The notes under the pieces are model-generated. The model saw only the letters and a list, made by a program, of their open reading frames with translations. It did no database searches and was not told the origin of the DNA. Source: an uncultured Erythrobacter sp. (lineage in GTDB: Bacteria > Pseudomonadota > Alphaproteobacteria > Sphingomonadales > Sphingomonadaceae). From it: a stretch of DNA of 64,000 nt. Shown here in pieces: positions 10,201-19,111 of this stretch. The first letter of the stretch is position 1; the number at the start of each line of letters is the position of its first letter. The DNA lies in assembly GCA_947499505.1 (NCBI GenBank), contig CANMOQ010000003.1, forward strand, positions 372,001 to 436,000. The letters run 5' to 3'. Position numbers and translations under genes: made by a program.

Positions 10201-13200
10201 TGTTGGTCGCGCTGATGCCGATGCCGCCTGCCACCGCGCCTGCCGCGCTTACCGACAGAAAGGTGCCGGTCGCAGCGTTGACGGCGATAATTCCGGCCCG
10301 GCCTGTGCCAGTCACAGCATTCGCATCAATACTGAGCGCACCTGTGCCGTAGTTGAGCGCCTCGATACCGGTGTTGAGAGCGGACACGGCGCCTGACACC
10401 GAGACCGCCAGGGAGGCACCATCATTGATAGCAAAAATGCCAGAATCGTCACTGGTTACGCCGCGAGCATTGATCAGCAGATTACCGCTACCATTATGGT
10501 TTGCGCTGATACCGCGGCTGCCGCTGGTGATATCGCCGCCTGAGCCGTCGATCGTCAGATCTGTCGTCGTGGCCGACGTGCTGGCGAAGATGCCAATATT
10601 GCTCGTGCCAGTCACATCAGCGGTGGCAATCGCAAGCGAGCCAGTACCGCCATGGCTGGCCGTAATGCCATTTTGGCCGCCCGTTACGGATCCGCCTGTG
10701 GTGTCTATTGCAAAGCCGGTTGACGTTGCCGCCCCTATCGCGCGGATCCCGGCACCATTCGTGCCCTCAACATTTCCGGTTGTTACCGTCGTAGAGCCAG
10801 TACCAGCATTGCGAGCATAGATGCCATAGAGACCGCCGGTTGCCGTCCCTGCGCTCGTGTCAATCGTCAGATCAGTGCCATAGGTGCGCGCGTAAACACC
10901 CGTGCGCGCACCTCCGGCCGCATCGCCGCTGGTGATTGATACCTGCCCTTGGCCGCCGGATATCCGAATGCCATTGTCACCGCCAGTTACGGTTCCGGCA
11001 GTGCTGTCGATTGCAATCGCGCCCGTGCCGCCACCGCGCACGAAAATGCCTTCAGTAGAGCCAGTGATGTCGCCAATGGCCCCGCTCGTGCCGATATCGA
11101 CGCCTCCCGTGCCTGTGCCAAAGCGTGTATCGACCAGAATGCCCGCTCCAGCTGTTCCGCTCACACCGCCAATGGTGCCAACATCCTGGATCGAGACATC
11201 GCCGCCCATACCGTAGGCATATATGCCATTGCCGCCCGTGCCGAGGATCGCGTCCACCCCGCTTACCTCGATTGCGCCCCCAGCAGAGGCGAGGTCCAAG
11301 CCATCGCCTGCATTACCGGTCACGCTGTCGAGGTTTTGAACGAGAATATCCGCGCCCAACGTGTCGAGATCAATGCCATCGGTACCGCCGGTGACATTGC
11401 CAGAGCTCCCTTGAACCGTGATGTTTGCCGCCGCATCGGTCGAGCTTGCCACAATCCCCTGTGCATTCGTGCCAACGACATCTGCAGTCGACGTCAGCGT
11501 GATGACCGTTGCGCCAGTGGCCGCCTGCGCCGCGATACCATTGGTGCCGCCAGTGACGTCATCGACTGTGATCGCGAGTGTGCCAGTGCCGTAATGATTG
11601 GCGTAAATCCCGCTCGTAGCGCCGCTAACACTGCCGGCAGTTGTATCGATCGAAAGTGCTTGAGCCGTTAGGCTTGTCGTCGCCTGAACTCCGGCGCCAT
11701 TGGCTCCAGTAACATCGGCGCTGGTGATCGCCAGATTGCCTGTTCCGAATTGCAAGGCTGAAATGCCCTGAGTTCCACCAGTCACGGCTCCGGCTGAACT
11801 GTCGATATTCAGATCCGCACCCAAAGCCAGCGCCTCAATGCCGCTACCCAATTGGCCAGTGACGTCGCTTGTCGTAATCGCCAATATCCCGGTGCCGGAA
11901 TTTACCGCCTGAATCCCGCGATTATCGCCTGCAATCGCACCAAGGCTGGTGTTGATCGTCAGATCAGTGCCGGAATTGCTGGCAGACACGGCATCAAAGC
12001 CGCTGCCAGTCACATTACCTGTGACAACGGAAAGCGAACCACTGCCGGAATTGCCTGCATTGATACCAATATTGGCGCCCAATACAGATCCCGCAGTTGT
12101 ATCAATGGCGAGGTTAGCGCCAGCTGCACTGTTGTTTGCAACAATCCCGTTTCCAGCGGTCGCCTCGATATTGGCTGTCGTGATTGCGATAGAGCCTGAA
12201 CCCTGATTCACCGCGAAGACACCAGCATTGCCGCCGGTCACCGAGCCAAGGTTTGAGTCGACCGTCAAATCGGTCGCACTCGCGTAGTTAAATGCGAGAA
12301 CACCATTGACGCCGCCTGTCACTGCGCGCCCCGTTACAATCAAGGTCGCACCAATGCCGCTATTTCGCACATCGATGCCGTCAGTTGTGCCGTTGATCGC
12401 TCCGCCAGAGCTATCAATTGAAACTGCACCGCCGTTCGTTCCATTGACGACCAAGATACCGTCATATTGGCCGCCAGTAACGTCAGCACTGGTAACCGAA
12501 ACCGCCCCGCTTCCGTCATTACGCACATCAATGCCTTCGGTCGCGCCTTCGACAACGCCGCCAAGAGTGTTGATCGTCAAGTCGCCGCTTGCCGAGGCAT
12601 TGTTTTGGGCGAAGATACCGTCACCAGTCGTGCCCGTCACATCAGCAGTAGTGATGGTAAGCGCGCCAGTGCCATTGTTAGAGGCGTAGATGCCTTGCGC
12701 ACCGGTCACTGCACCGCTGGAAGTGATGGTCAAATCAGTGCCGGCAACAATGCCAGCCCCGTTGTAGCCATTGCGGGCGAATATCCCAGCGGAGTTAGTG
12801 CCCGTCACAATATTCGCGTTTATGGTGAGCGCACCAGTGCCATTGTTTCTAGCATCAATGCCAGTGTTGAGGCCTGACACCTGACCCTGAGTGGTGATTG
12901 TCAGGCCGCTGCCATTGGTGCTGGCAAAGATACCGGCATTTGCTGTCGCGGTGACATCGCCGGACACGTCTATCGACTGAGCACCGGTCCCGGTTTGCCG
13001 GGTAACAATACCGTAATCCGTCCCGCTCACTGCATTCGCAGTGATCGTTAGATCGCCGGTGCCGCCTTGACGCGCATAAATGCCACGACTTGCGCCGCTG
13101 ACGCTGCCTGCGCTGCTATCAATACTGAGGTCTGTCCCATAGTTGCGTGCAGTGATGCCTTGGGAATCGGTGCCCGTGACGTCGGCTGTGGTCACCGAAA

Positions 13201-16200
13201 GCGCACCAGTCCCCTGATTGACCGCGAGTATGCCCCCACTAGCGCCGCTGACATCTCCCGCGCTGCTGTCGATGGTCAGATCAGTGGCCAAGGCCCCGTT
13301 AAGAGCAAGAATACCCTCAAAATTGCTCCCCGCTACGGCCGCCGTCGTTATCGAAAGCGCGCCTGACCCATAGTTGCTCGCTTCAATACCTCGCTCGCGG
13401 CCGCTTACGCTGCCCGCGCTGCTGTCGATTGTAAGGCCAGTGCCAAGGGTGCGCGCGCTAATGCCGTTCGTTGCGTTGCCCGTGACATCCGCCGTGGTGA
13501 CCGATAGGGCGCCCGAGCCCATGTTGTTCGTAGAGATATCACCGGCAACGCTCCCGGTGCTGGTGTCGATGTTGATCGAACCTACACCATTGGTGATGGC
13601 AGTGATGCCACCGCCGCGAATGTCGCCATTGCCAGCGATAAGGATGTTCCCGCCGGGTCCACCAACCGCCTGCGCTAAGATGCCAAGACCTGTGGTCCCT
13701 TCGATCCCGCCGACCAGACCATTGCCGGTGATGGTAATGTCGCCGCCGTCGCTATCGGCCCTAATACCCAAGGTCGTTCCAACGATAGTATCAACCGCAT
13801 TGACGGTGATTGCGCCACCAGCTGAGCCGAGGTCCAGTGCAGCGCCTGCATTGCCAGTCACACTATCGAGATTATCGACCGCAATATCGCCGCCCGCAGA
13901 GCGCACATACATCCCATCGGTTGCGCCCACGACATCGCCGGAGCTGCCTTGAACCGTGATCGCGCCGCCCGTGGACTGCGCATCGATCCCGGCTTCGACC
14001 AGACCGGTCACAACAGCGGTTGAGCCAAGTGTAATGGTCGTCGCGCCAGTAATTGCATTGGCGTCGATACCAACACCGCCGCTGACTTCATCGACAGTGA
14101 TATTGAGGCTACCAGTGGTTCGCTGATTTGCGCGGATCCCCGAAATGCGGCGACCCGAGAGGTCCGTCCCTGTTCCCCCTCTGACGCTGCCCGCGCTGCT
14201 GTCAATCGTCAGGTCGGTGTCCGTACCGTAATTGTTGGCATAGATCGCGTCATATCTCGTGCCTGTAACGTCCGCTGTGGTCAGCGAAAGCGCGCCGGGG
14301 CCTCTATTGGTCGCCAAAATGCCAAAGGAGTTGCCGCTGACACCGCCCGCACTGCTGTCGATCGTAAAACTTGTACCAAAGTTGACCGCAAGGATTCCGG
14401 TGTCATTGCTCCCGGTCACATCCGCCGTGGTGATCGAAAGCGCGCCGCTGCCGCTATTAAATACGCCAATGCCGCGGGTATTGCCAGTCACGCTGCCCGT
14501 GCTGGTGTCAATAGTGATCGAACCCGCACCATCGGTGAGGGCAAAGATGCCGTAGTTACTGCCACTAACATCGCCATTGCCCGTGATGGTGATCGCGCCG
14601 CCTGCGCCGCCCGCGGCATTGGCATTGATGCCGTCACCCGCCGTGCCCTCAATCCCGCCGAACAGCCCGCTGCCGTTGATCGTAATATCGCCGCCGTCGC
14701 TGTCGGCCAGAATGCCATTGCCGCCAGTGCCGAGCACTGCATCAACCGCATTCACCGTGATCGCGCCGCCAGTGGAGGCGAGATCGAGGCCATCGCCCGC
14801 ATTGCCGGTAACGCTGTCGAGAGTATCCACCGTGATGTCGCCGCCGCCGCTGCGCATATGGATGCCATCGCTCGCGCCAACGACATCGCCGGACGAACCT
14901 TGAACGGTAATCGCACCGCCGGTGGATTGCGCATCAATGCCGAAACCTGATGTGCCAGTTACGAGTGTGGTGCTCGCTAGAGTAATCGTCGTCGCACCCG
15001 TTGTCGCATCGGCATTAATGCCAACAGCGCCGCCAACCTGATCGACAGTGATGTCGAGCGTGGCTGCGCTTTGCTGATTGGCACGGATGCCGTTTATCGC
15101 CCCGCTGACGCTGCCTGCGCTGCTGTCGATAACTAGGTCCGTGCCCGTGCCAGAATTACGAGCGTAAATACCATCAAAGCTGGCACCCGTGACATCCGCT
15201 GTGGTTAGCGAAAGCGCGCCCGATCCGTAATTGAACGCAGCGATGCCTATAGAGCTACCAATGACGCTGCCCGCGCTGCTATCGATCGTCAGGTCGGTGC
15301 CAAAGTTGGTTGCAGAAATGCCAGCGTTAAAGGCACCCGTGACATCCGCTGTGGTCAGCGAAAGTGCGCCCGATCCGAAATTGCGTGCAGTGATGCCTAA
15401 AGAGCCGCCACTGACGCTGCCAGCGCTGCTGTCGATAACTAGGTCCGTGCCCGTGCCAGAATTACGAGCGTAAATACCATCAAAGCTGGCACCCGTGACA
15501 TCCGCTGTGGTCAGCGAAAGCGCGCCCGATCCGCTGTTGTTCGCAACAATTCCAATGCCGGCGCCGCTGACGCTGCCCGCGCTGCTGTCGATGATGATCG
15601 AACCCGCACCATCGGTGAAAGCAGAGATACCGTAGTTACTGCCGGTAACGTCGCCATTGCCGGTGATGGCGATCGCGCCACCTGTGCCGCCCCTGGCATC
15701 AGCGCGGATGCCATCACCCGCCCTGCTTTCAATTCCGCCGACCAGACCATTGCCGGTGATGGTGATATCGCCGCCATCGCTATCGGCCCGAATGCCAAAG
15801 TTGCCGGTACCGAGCACCGTATCCACCGCATTCACATTGATAGCACCGCCCGCTGAACCAAGGTCCAACCCGTCGCCGTTTTGGCCGGTCACACTGTCGA
15901 GAGTATCAACCGCAATGTCGCCGCCGCCGCTGCGCATATAGATGCCATCGGTTGCGCCAACGACATCGCCGGAGGAACCTTGAACGGTAATCGCGCCGCC
16001 TGTGGACCGCGCATCGATCCCGAAGCCTGTCAGGCCGGTGACTACTGCGGTCGAAGCCAGCGTAATCGTCGTCGCGCCCGTGGTCGCGTTTGCATCAATG
16101 CCTGCGCCGCCACTGACCTGATTCACGGTAATGTTGAGCGTGCCTGCGCTTTGCTGATTTGCGAAGACGCCTGAAAGACGTCGGCCAGAAAATTCCGTCC

Positions 16201-18895
16201 CTGTTGCGCCGCTGACGCTGCCGGCGCTGCTATCAATACTGAGGTCTGTCCCAGAGTTGCGGGCATAGATGCCATCATAGGTGGCACCTGTCACATCCGC
16301 CGCAATCACCGAAAGCGTGCCCGATCCAAAGTGGCGCGCTGTAATACCTCTGATGCCGCCGCTGACGCTGCCCGCACTGCTATCAATCATCAGGTCTGTG
16401 CCCGAGTTATTAGCATAGATGCCATCAAGGGTGGCACCTGTCACATCCGCCGTGGCAATCGAAAGCGCGCCTAAACCGCTATTGCGCGCATTAATACCTC
16501 TGTTGCCGCCGCTGACGCTGCCCGCACTGCTATCAATCGTCAGATCTGTGCCCGAATTGCTTGCCAAAATGCCATCAGAACCCGTTACATCCGCGGTAGT
16601 AATCGACAAAGCGCCCGAACCGTCATTGCCTGCAATAATGCCACTTCTGTTGGCGCTGATGCGGCCTGCGCTGGTGTCAATTGTGATCGAACCCGCACCA
16701 TCAGTGAAAGCAACAATGCCATATCCACGGCCAGCGATATTGCCATTGCCAGCGATATTGCCATTGCCGGTGATTGTGATCGCGCCGCCTGCACCGCCTC
16801 TGGCATTGGCATAGATGCCATCACCCGCTGTGCCGTCAATTCCGCCGACCAGACCATTGCCGGTGATGGTGATATCGCCGCCATCGCTATCGGCCCGAAT
16901 GCCAAAGCCGCCGGTACCGAGCACCGTATCCACCGCATTCACATTGATCCCGCCGCCCGCCGAACCAAGGTCGAGGCCATCGCCGTTTCGGCCGGTCACA
17001 CTGTCGAGAGTGTCAACGGTGATGTCCGCCCCGCCAGTTCGCAGATACATGCCATCGGTTGCGCCAACCACATCGCCAGAAGAACCGCGAACAGTGAATG
17101 CTCCGCCCGAACGCGAGCGGATACCTTCTGCGCTCTGACCGGTTACCACCGCTCCCGCGGCAAGCGTGATTGTGGTTGCACTGGTGCTGTTTGTGACATT
17201 GTAAATGCCAATCTGGCCGCCAGTAACGTCACCCACCGTGATGGATGAGGTGCCCCTGCCATTGTGCTCGGCATCAATACCCACCGCTCCGCCAATCACG
17301 GCGCCGCCACTAGTATCGATCACCATATCGGTGGCGGACGCTGCGTTATAGGTCGCAATCCCATCGGTCACCGTGCCCACTACATCGCCGGTCGTGATCG
17401 ACAGAACGCCGCCATAATTGTTGGCGATGATACCGTCATCGCCGCCTTCGACGGTGCTTGAAACGCTATCGATGGTCAGGCCAGCCGCGCCATCGGCCTC
17501 AGCAAAAATTCCATTGGCCGATCCGGTGATGTCACCATTGCCAGAGATCAGCAGAGAGCCGCCTGCGCCGCCAGTGGCATCAGCGCGGATGCCATCACCT
17601 GCTGTGCCCTCAATCCCGCCAACCAGGCCGCTGCCGGTGATGGTAATATCGCCGCCATCGCTATCGGCCAGAATGCCATTGCCGCCGGTGCCGAGCACTG
17701 CATTAACCGCATTGACGCTGATCGCGCCGCCAGCAGAGGCGAGATCGAGACCGTCGCCCGCATTGCCGGTCACACTGTCGAGAGTGTCGACGTTGATTTC
17801 GCCGCCCATGGATCGCACATACATGCCATCGGTCGCGCCCACGACGTCGCCGGAGCTGCCCTGCACCGTAATCGCACCGCCGGTTGACCGCGCGTCAATG
17901 CCGTATCCAGTCGAACCGGTAACTGTTGCGGTAGAGGCAAGCGTGATGATGGTATCGTCGCTTGTCGCATCGCTATCAATGCCCACACCGCCCATCACCT
18001 GATCAACAGTTATGCGGAGCGTGCCAGAACCAATATTGGTCGCGGAAATCCCCTGCATCCCTCCGGATACAGCGCCAGCACTGCTATCAATCGTCAGGTC
18101 ACTGCCAAAATTGATAGCATAAATCCCGTCATTTGCCGCGCCATCAACACCGGCCGCGGTGATCGACAGCACACCATATCCTTCATTTCTCGCGAAGATA
18201 CCATCTGTCCCTCCCGACACAGCTCCAGCGCTGCTATCAATAGTCAGCGAATCGGTAGCATTGCTGTTCCGAGCCAAAATACCCCGATCAGTCGTACCGC
18301 TCACATTCCCGCCGGTTGTGATCGACGTTGAACCCGTGGGTGCAAAATTCGCAGCGTAGATGCCACGCAGTTCACCATTTATGGTGCTGGTCCCACCGCT
18401 TTGAGAAACCGATAAATCGCCGCCAAATTCAAAAATGTTAAGCCCACTTACGTTGATGCCAGTGGCATCAACCTCAAATCCATCTTCAATCGTAATGATC
18501 GCATTGAAGCTGGATATATCCTGCTGCGTCGCGGCAGGAGCGCCATTGTCCTGGCATTCAAAAACTCCGGGAGAAACCTCAATACATGCATCCTGTGCCA
18601 GCGCCGGTCCGCCCGATGCGATCAGCGCTATTGGGGCAACCGTCAGGCCAAGTAGCGCCTTTGCCCATCCCAGACCGCTTGCTACTGATGACGATGGCTC
18701 GGCAGCATGTGCGGGGGTGGGAAGCATCTGGGCCCAACCCTGATGCGGGGAATAGCTTGCGGCCTTCCCCTGATATTTGGTCATTCGCCCACCGCGCACC
18801 ATGCCAAAACCAAACCAGCTGCGCCGGGTCTGCTCATTCTCACTGGTGATGTCAGTGATAGCTTCGCCGCCAACGTTACGCACAAAATCAGTCAT
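7298..18895 (-). CDS. Giant type Va autotransporter with a repetitive beta-helix passenger
   Basis: About 3,865 residues. The N-terminus is long, with a signal peptide ending IALIASGGPALAQ near residue 100. The passenger (~110 to ~3,500) is made of alternating ~21-residue units of the type LTIDSSAGSVSGG..GI.A.N.GSG and LSITTADVTG...DGI.A.N.GT, rich in Gly/Ser/Thr/Asp and Ile/Val as expected for a right-handed parallel beta-helix. Six longer cassettes starting ITVQGSSGDVVGA are interspersed. The final ~271 residues (from NIEAWFTG) are the autotransporter barrel, ending in the beta-signal VNVRFRF. At 4.8 angstrom per rung the passenger could be roughly 75 nm long (estimate). Start: ATG 18895, preceded by GGTGGGGC; a TTG at 18925 is less likely. 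The cargo is probably an adhesin or surface fibre. It is divergent from a CadC-like regulator. Confidence 0.92.
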   Translation of the reverse strand: MTDFVRNVGGEAITDITSENEQTRRSWFGFGMVRGGRMTKYQGKAASYSPHQGWAQMLPTPAHAAEPSSSVASGLGWAKALLGLTVAPIALIASGGPALAQDACIEVSPGVFECQDNGAPAATQQDISSFNAIITIEDGFEVDATGINVSGLNIFEFGGDLSVSQSGGTSTINGELRGIYAANFAPTGSTSITTGGNVSGTTDRGILARNSNATDSLTIDSSAGAVSGGTDGIFARNEGYGVLSITAAGVDGAANDGIYAINFGSDLTIDSSAGAVSGGMQGISATNIGSGTLRITVDQVMGGVGIDSDATSDDTIITLASTATVTGSTGYGIDARSTGGAITVQGSSGDVVGATDGMYVRSMGGEINVDTLDSVTGNAGDGLDLASAGGAISVNAVNAVLGTGGNGILADSDGGDITITGSGLVGGIEGTAGDGIRADATGGAGGSLLISGNGDITGSANGIFAEADGAAGLTIDSVSSTVEGGDDGIIANNYGGVLSITTGDVVGTVTDGIATYNAASATDMVIDTSGGAVIGGAVGIDAEHNGRGTSSITVGDVTGGQIGIYNVTNSTSATTITLAAGAVVTGQSAEGIRSRSGGAFTVRGSSGDVVGATDGMYLRTGGADITVDTLDSVTGRNGDGLDLGSAGGGINVNAVDTVLGTGGFGIRADSDGGDITITGNGLVGGIDGTAGDGIYANARGGAGGAITITGNGNIAGNGNIAGRGYGIVAFTDGAGSITIDTSAGRISANRSGIIAGNDGSGALSITTADVTGSDGILASNSGTDLTIDSSAGSVSGGNRGINARNSGLGALSIATADVTGATLDGIYANNSGTDLMIDSSAGSVSGGIRGITARHFGSGTLSVIAADVTGATYDGIYARNSGTDLSIDSSAGSVSGATGTEFSGRRLSGVFANQQSAGTLNITVNQVSGGAGIDANATTGATTITLASTAVVTGLTGFGIDARSTGGAITVQGSSGDVVGATDGIYMRSGGGDIAVDTLDSVTGQNGDGLDLGSAGGAINVNAVDTVLGTGNFGIRADSDGGDITITGNGLVGGIESRAGDGIRADARGGTGGAIAITGNGDVTGSNYGISAFTDGAGSIIIDSSAGSVSGAGIGIVANNSGSGALSLTTADVTGASFDGIYARNSGTGTDLVIDSSAGSVSGGSLGITARNFGSGALSLTTADVTGAFNAGISATNFGTDLTIDSSAGSVIGSSIGIAAFNYGSGALSLTTADVTGASFDGIYARNSGTGTDLVIDSSAGSVSGAINGIRANQQSAATLDITVDQVGGAVGINADATTGATTITLASTTLVTGTSGFGIDAQSTGGAITVQGSSGDVVGASDGIHMRSGGGDITVDTLDSVTGNAGDGLDLASTGGAITVNAVDAVLGTGGNGILADSDGGDITINGSGLFGGIEGTAGDGINANAAGGAGGAITITGNGDVSGSNYGIFALTDGAGSITIDTSTGSVTGNTRGIGVFNSGSGALSITTADVTGSNDTGILAVNFGTSFTIDSSAGGVSGNSFGILATNRGPGALSLTTADVTGTRYDAIYANNYGTDTDLTIDSSAGSVRGGTGTDLSGRRISGIRANQRTTGSLNITVDEVSGGVGIDANAITGATTITLGSTAVVTGLVEAGIDAQSTGGAITVQGSSGDVVGATDGMYVRSAGGDIAVDNLDSVTGNAGAALDLGSAGGAITVNAVDTIVGTTLGIRADSDGGDITITGNGLVGGIEGTTGLGILAQAVGGPGGNILIAGNGDIRGGGITAITNGVGSINIDTSTGSVAGDISTNNMGSGALSVTTADVTGNATNGISARTLGTGLTIDSSAGSVSGRERGIEASNYGSGALSITTAAVAGSNFEGILALNGALATDLTIDSSAGDVSGASGGILAVNQGTGALSVTTADVTGTDSQGITARNYGTDLSIDSSAGSVSGASRGIYARQGGTGDLTITANAVSGTDYGIVTRQTGTGAQSIDVSGDVTATANAGIFASTNGSGLTITTQGQVSGLNTGIDARNNGTGALTINANIVTGTNSAGIFARNGYNGAGIVAGTDLTITSSGAVTGAQGIYASNNGTGALTITTADVTGTTGDGIFAQNNASASGDLTINTLGGVVEGATEGIDVRNDGSGAVSVTSADVTGGQYDGILVVNGTNGGAVSIDSSGGAINGTTDGIDVRNSGIGATLIVTGRAVTGGVNGVLAFNYASATDLTVDSNLGSVTGGNAGVFAVNQGSGSIAITTANIEATAGNGIVANNSAAGANLAIDTTAGSVLGANIGINAGNSGSGSLSVVTGNVTGSGFDAVSASNSGTDLTINTSLGAIAGDNRGIQAVNSGTGILAITTSDVTGQLGSGIEALALGADLNIDSSAGAVTGGTQGISALQFGTGNLAITSADVTGANGAGVQATTSLTAQALSIDTTAGSVSGATSGIYANHYGTGTLAITVDDVTGGTNGIAAQAATGATVITLTSTADVVGTNAQGIVASSTDAAANITVQGSSGNVTGGTDGIDLDTLGADILVQNLDSVTGNAGDGLDLASAGGAIEVSGVDAILGTGGNGIYAYGMGGDVSIQDVGTIGGVSGTAGAGILVDTRFGTGTGGVDIGTSGAIGDITGSTEGIFVRGGGTGAIAIDSTAGTVTGGDNGIRISGGQGQVSITSGDAAGGARTGVYARTYGTDLTIDTSAGTATGGLYGIYARNAGTGSTTVTTGNVEGTNGAGIRAIGAATSTGFAIDTTGGSVTGGQNGITASHGGTGSLAIATADVTGTSNIGIFASTSATTTDLTIDGSGGDITSGSRGISANHNGSGNLLINARGVTSDDSGIFAINDGASLAVSVSGAVSALNTGIEALNYGTGALSIDANAVTGTGRAGIIAVNAATGTFLSVSAAGAVAGGIGISATNNGTGSLSITGADVTGTSSLGIFASNSASGSDLTVDTSAGDVAAATTGIYARQDGAGVLDISADGVASSDFGILTRQMGVGAQTITAAGDVISSASTAISATGTGDSLSITTAALVSGDTGGIIAQNDGTGALTISANEVTSANGTAINARNGSFSTAAGTDLTVLATGPVTGASGILATNAGTGDLSITAADVTAMANTGVYARNLASAANITIDTSGGAVDAERSGIVAVNDGSGSLMITTGDVTGDSNFGIYGRSSGTDLTINSAAGSVLGGSAYYGAIFASNTGTGALTITAADVTGMSGDGVTAFNTGTDLTIDSSAGTVNAAGNGIRATNDGSGALSIAAANVTAMNGDGINASAEGTDLTIDTATGTVMAGANGIIAENTGSGTTSISAGTVMGLAGAGISATNGANTTGLSITTSGTVTGSTIGVYADNSGAGPNTIINTGVIRATTGEAIRAIGAAADIANTGQLLGFVSLDSGDDVLTNTGTFLAEGDSDFAAGNDLLTNSGMFAVSTLGPVSLLGLESFANSGTVSLVDGALGNSLTIEGDFAGSGDSSLALDVDFEAGTSDVLFVDGAASGLTTIALNPTGGLPTSLLDNILVVDAGAGSADGAFALPGGRQIIGLLQFDVVFDADLNDYLLASAPSQAVFQTGNIAEGTRNLWVPSADALSQHLSNRRTGNRSEGGSLGGGGDRNIEAWFTGVGSQFSHDRSFTTTFNMISTEIDISYDQDFFGFQAGVDFGNDVFRYGLTSGYLSSTQNFVSLADRIDYQVINIGAYFAIDTGPFYANALAKYDDVNGNFTSTSGLFGADIDGSAFGLRGELGALLGDRSGFFVEPSAGLSFTTSSVSDFDTDQGAFQFNEGDSLLGNIGARIGSGLDFGETSGAVYVGARYVHEFEGDDSVTFLSGTQSIDFDNGPVEDYAQLSAGLAIGDSNDAVSGTFEGQVITGSNVEGYGASVNVRFRF
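11073..11435 (-). repeat. Autotransporter cassette repeat 6 (most diverged)
   Basis: Sixth copy, ~2.5 kb away from copy 5 and clearly the most diverged (SSGNVTGGTDGIDLDTLG, QNLDSVTGNAGDGLDLAS). Boundaries approximate. Confidence 0.7.
13627..13965 (-). repeat. Autotransporter cassette repeat 5
   Basis: Fifth copy, more diverged in its second half (DNLDSVTGNAGAALDLGS, then VDTIVGTTLG). Boundaries approximate. Confidence 0.7.
14573..14920 (-). repeat. Autotransporter cassette repeat 4
   Basis: Fourth copy, with SSGDVVGASDG at its start and DSVTGNAGDGLDLAS in the middle. Boundaries approximate. Confidence 0.75.
15649..15995 (-). repeat. Autotransporter cassette repeat 3
   Basis: Third copy of the cassette, with DSVTGQNGDGLDLGS in the middle and GGIESRAGDG near its end. 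Boundaries approximate. Confidence 0.75.
16760..17105 (-). repeat. Autotransporter cassette repeat 2
   Basis: Second copy of the ~340 bp cassette, starting FTVRGSSGDVVGATDG. It carries a short internal GNGNIAG duplication (GNGNIAGNGNIAGRG) not seen in the other copies. Boundaries approximate. Confidence 0.75.
17530..17880 (-). repeat. Autotransporter cassette repeat 1
   Basis: About 340 bp (~113 residues) running from ITVQGSSGDVVGATDG through DTLDSVTGNAGDGLDLAS and ITITGSGLVGGIEGTAGDG. It is one of six diverged in-frame copies inside the passenger. Boundaries are approximate. Confidence 0.8.
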
Positions 18896-19111
18896 ATTGC
18901 CCCACCAGGCCCCCTCAGGCCGCAATTCGAGTCAGTCTGGGGGTAGGTGCGGAGCTGCTTCCTCTCAAGCTTGCCCCCAAAAAACCCCGTTTTGACTTCG
19001 CCCTTACTGATTCTAGACGATAACAAGTCATTTACGCAGCGGAAATAGGATAATTGCGAGCTTTCGACAGACGATCTAGTGACACGCCGAATTGCTGTGG
19101 GAGGAAAGCAG

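Noticed and set aside
11000..17900. CRISPR-like periodic repeats
   Set aside because: Spacing follows in-frame protein repeats of about 21 and 113 residues; there are no unique spacers and no cas genes.
7600..18950. Many long plus-strand open frames opposite the autotransporter gene (for example 13374-13952 and 17418-18002)
   Set aside because: They are Pro/Ala/Ser-rich mirrors of the repeat codons, have no ribosome sites and no recognisable families. The minus-strand frame explains the whole region, with signal peptide and barrel.
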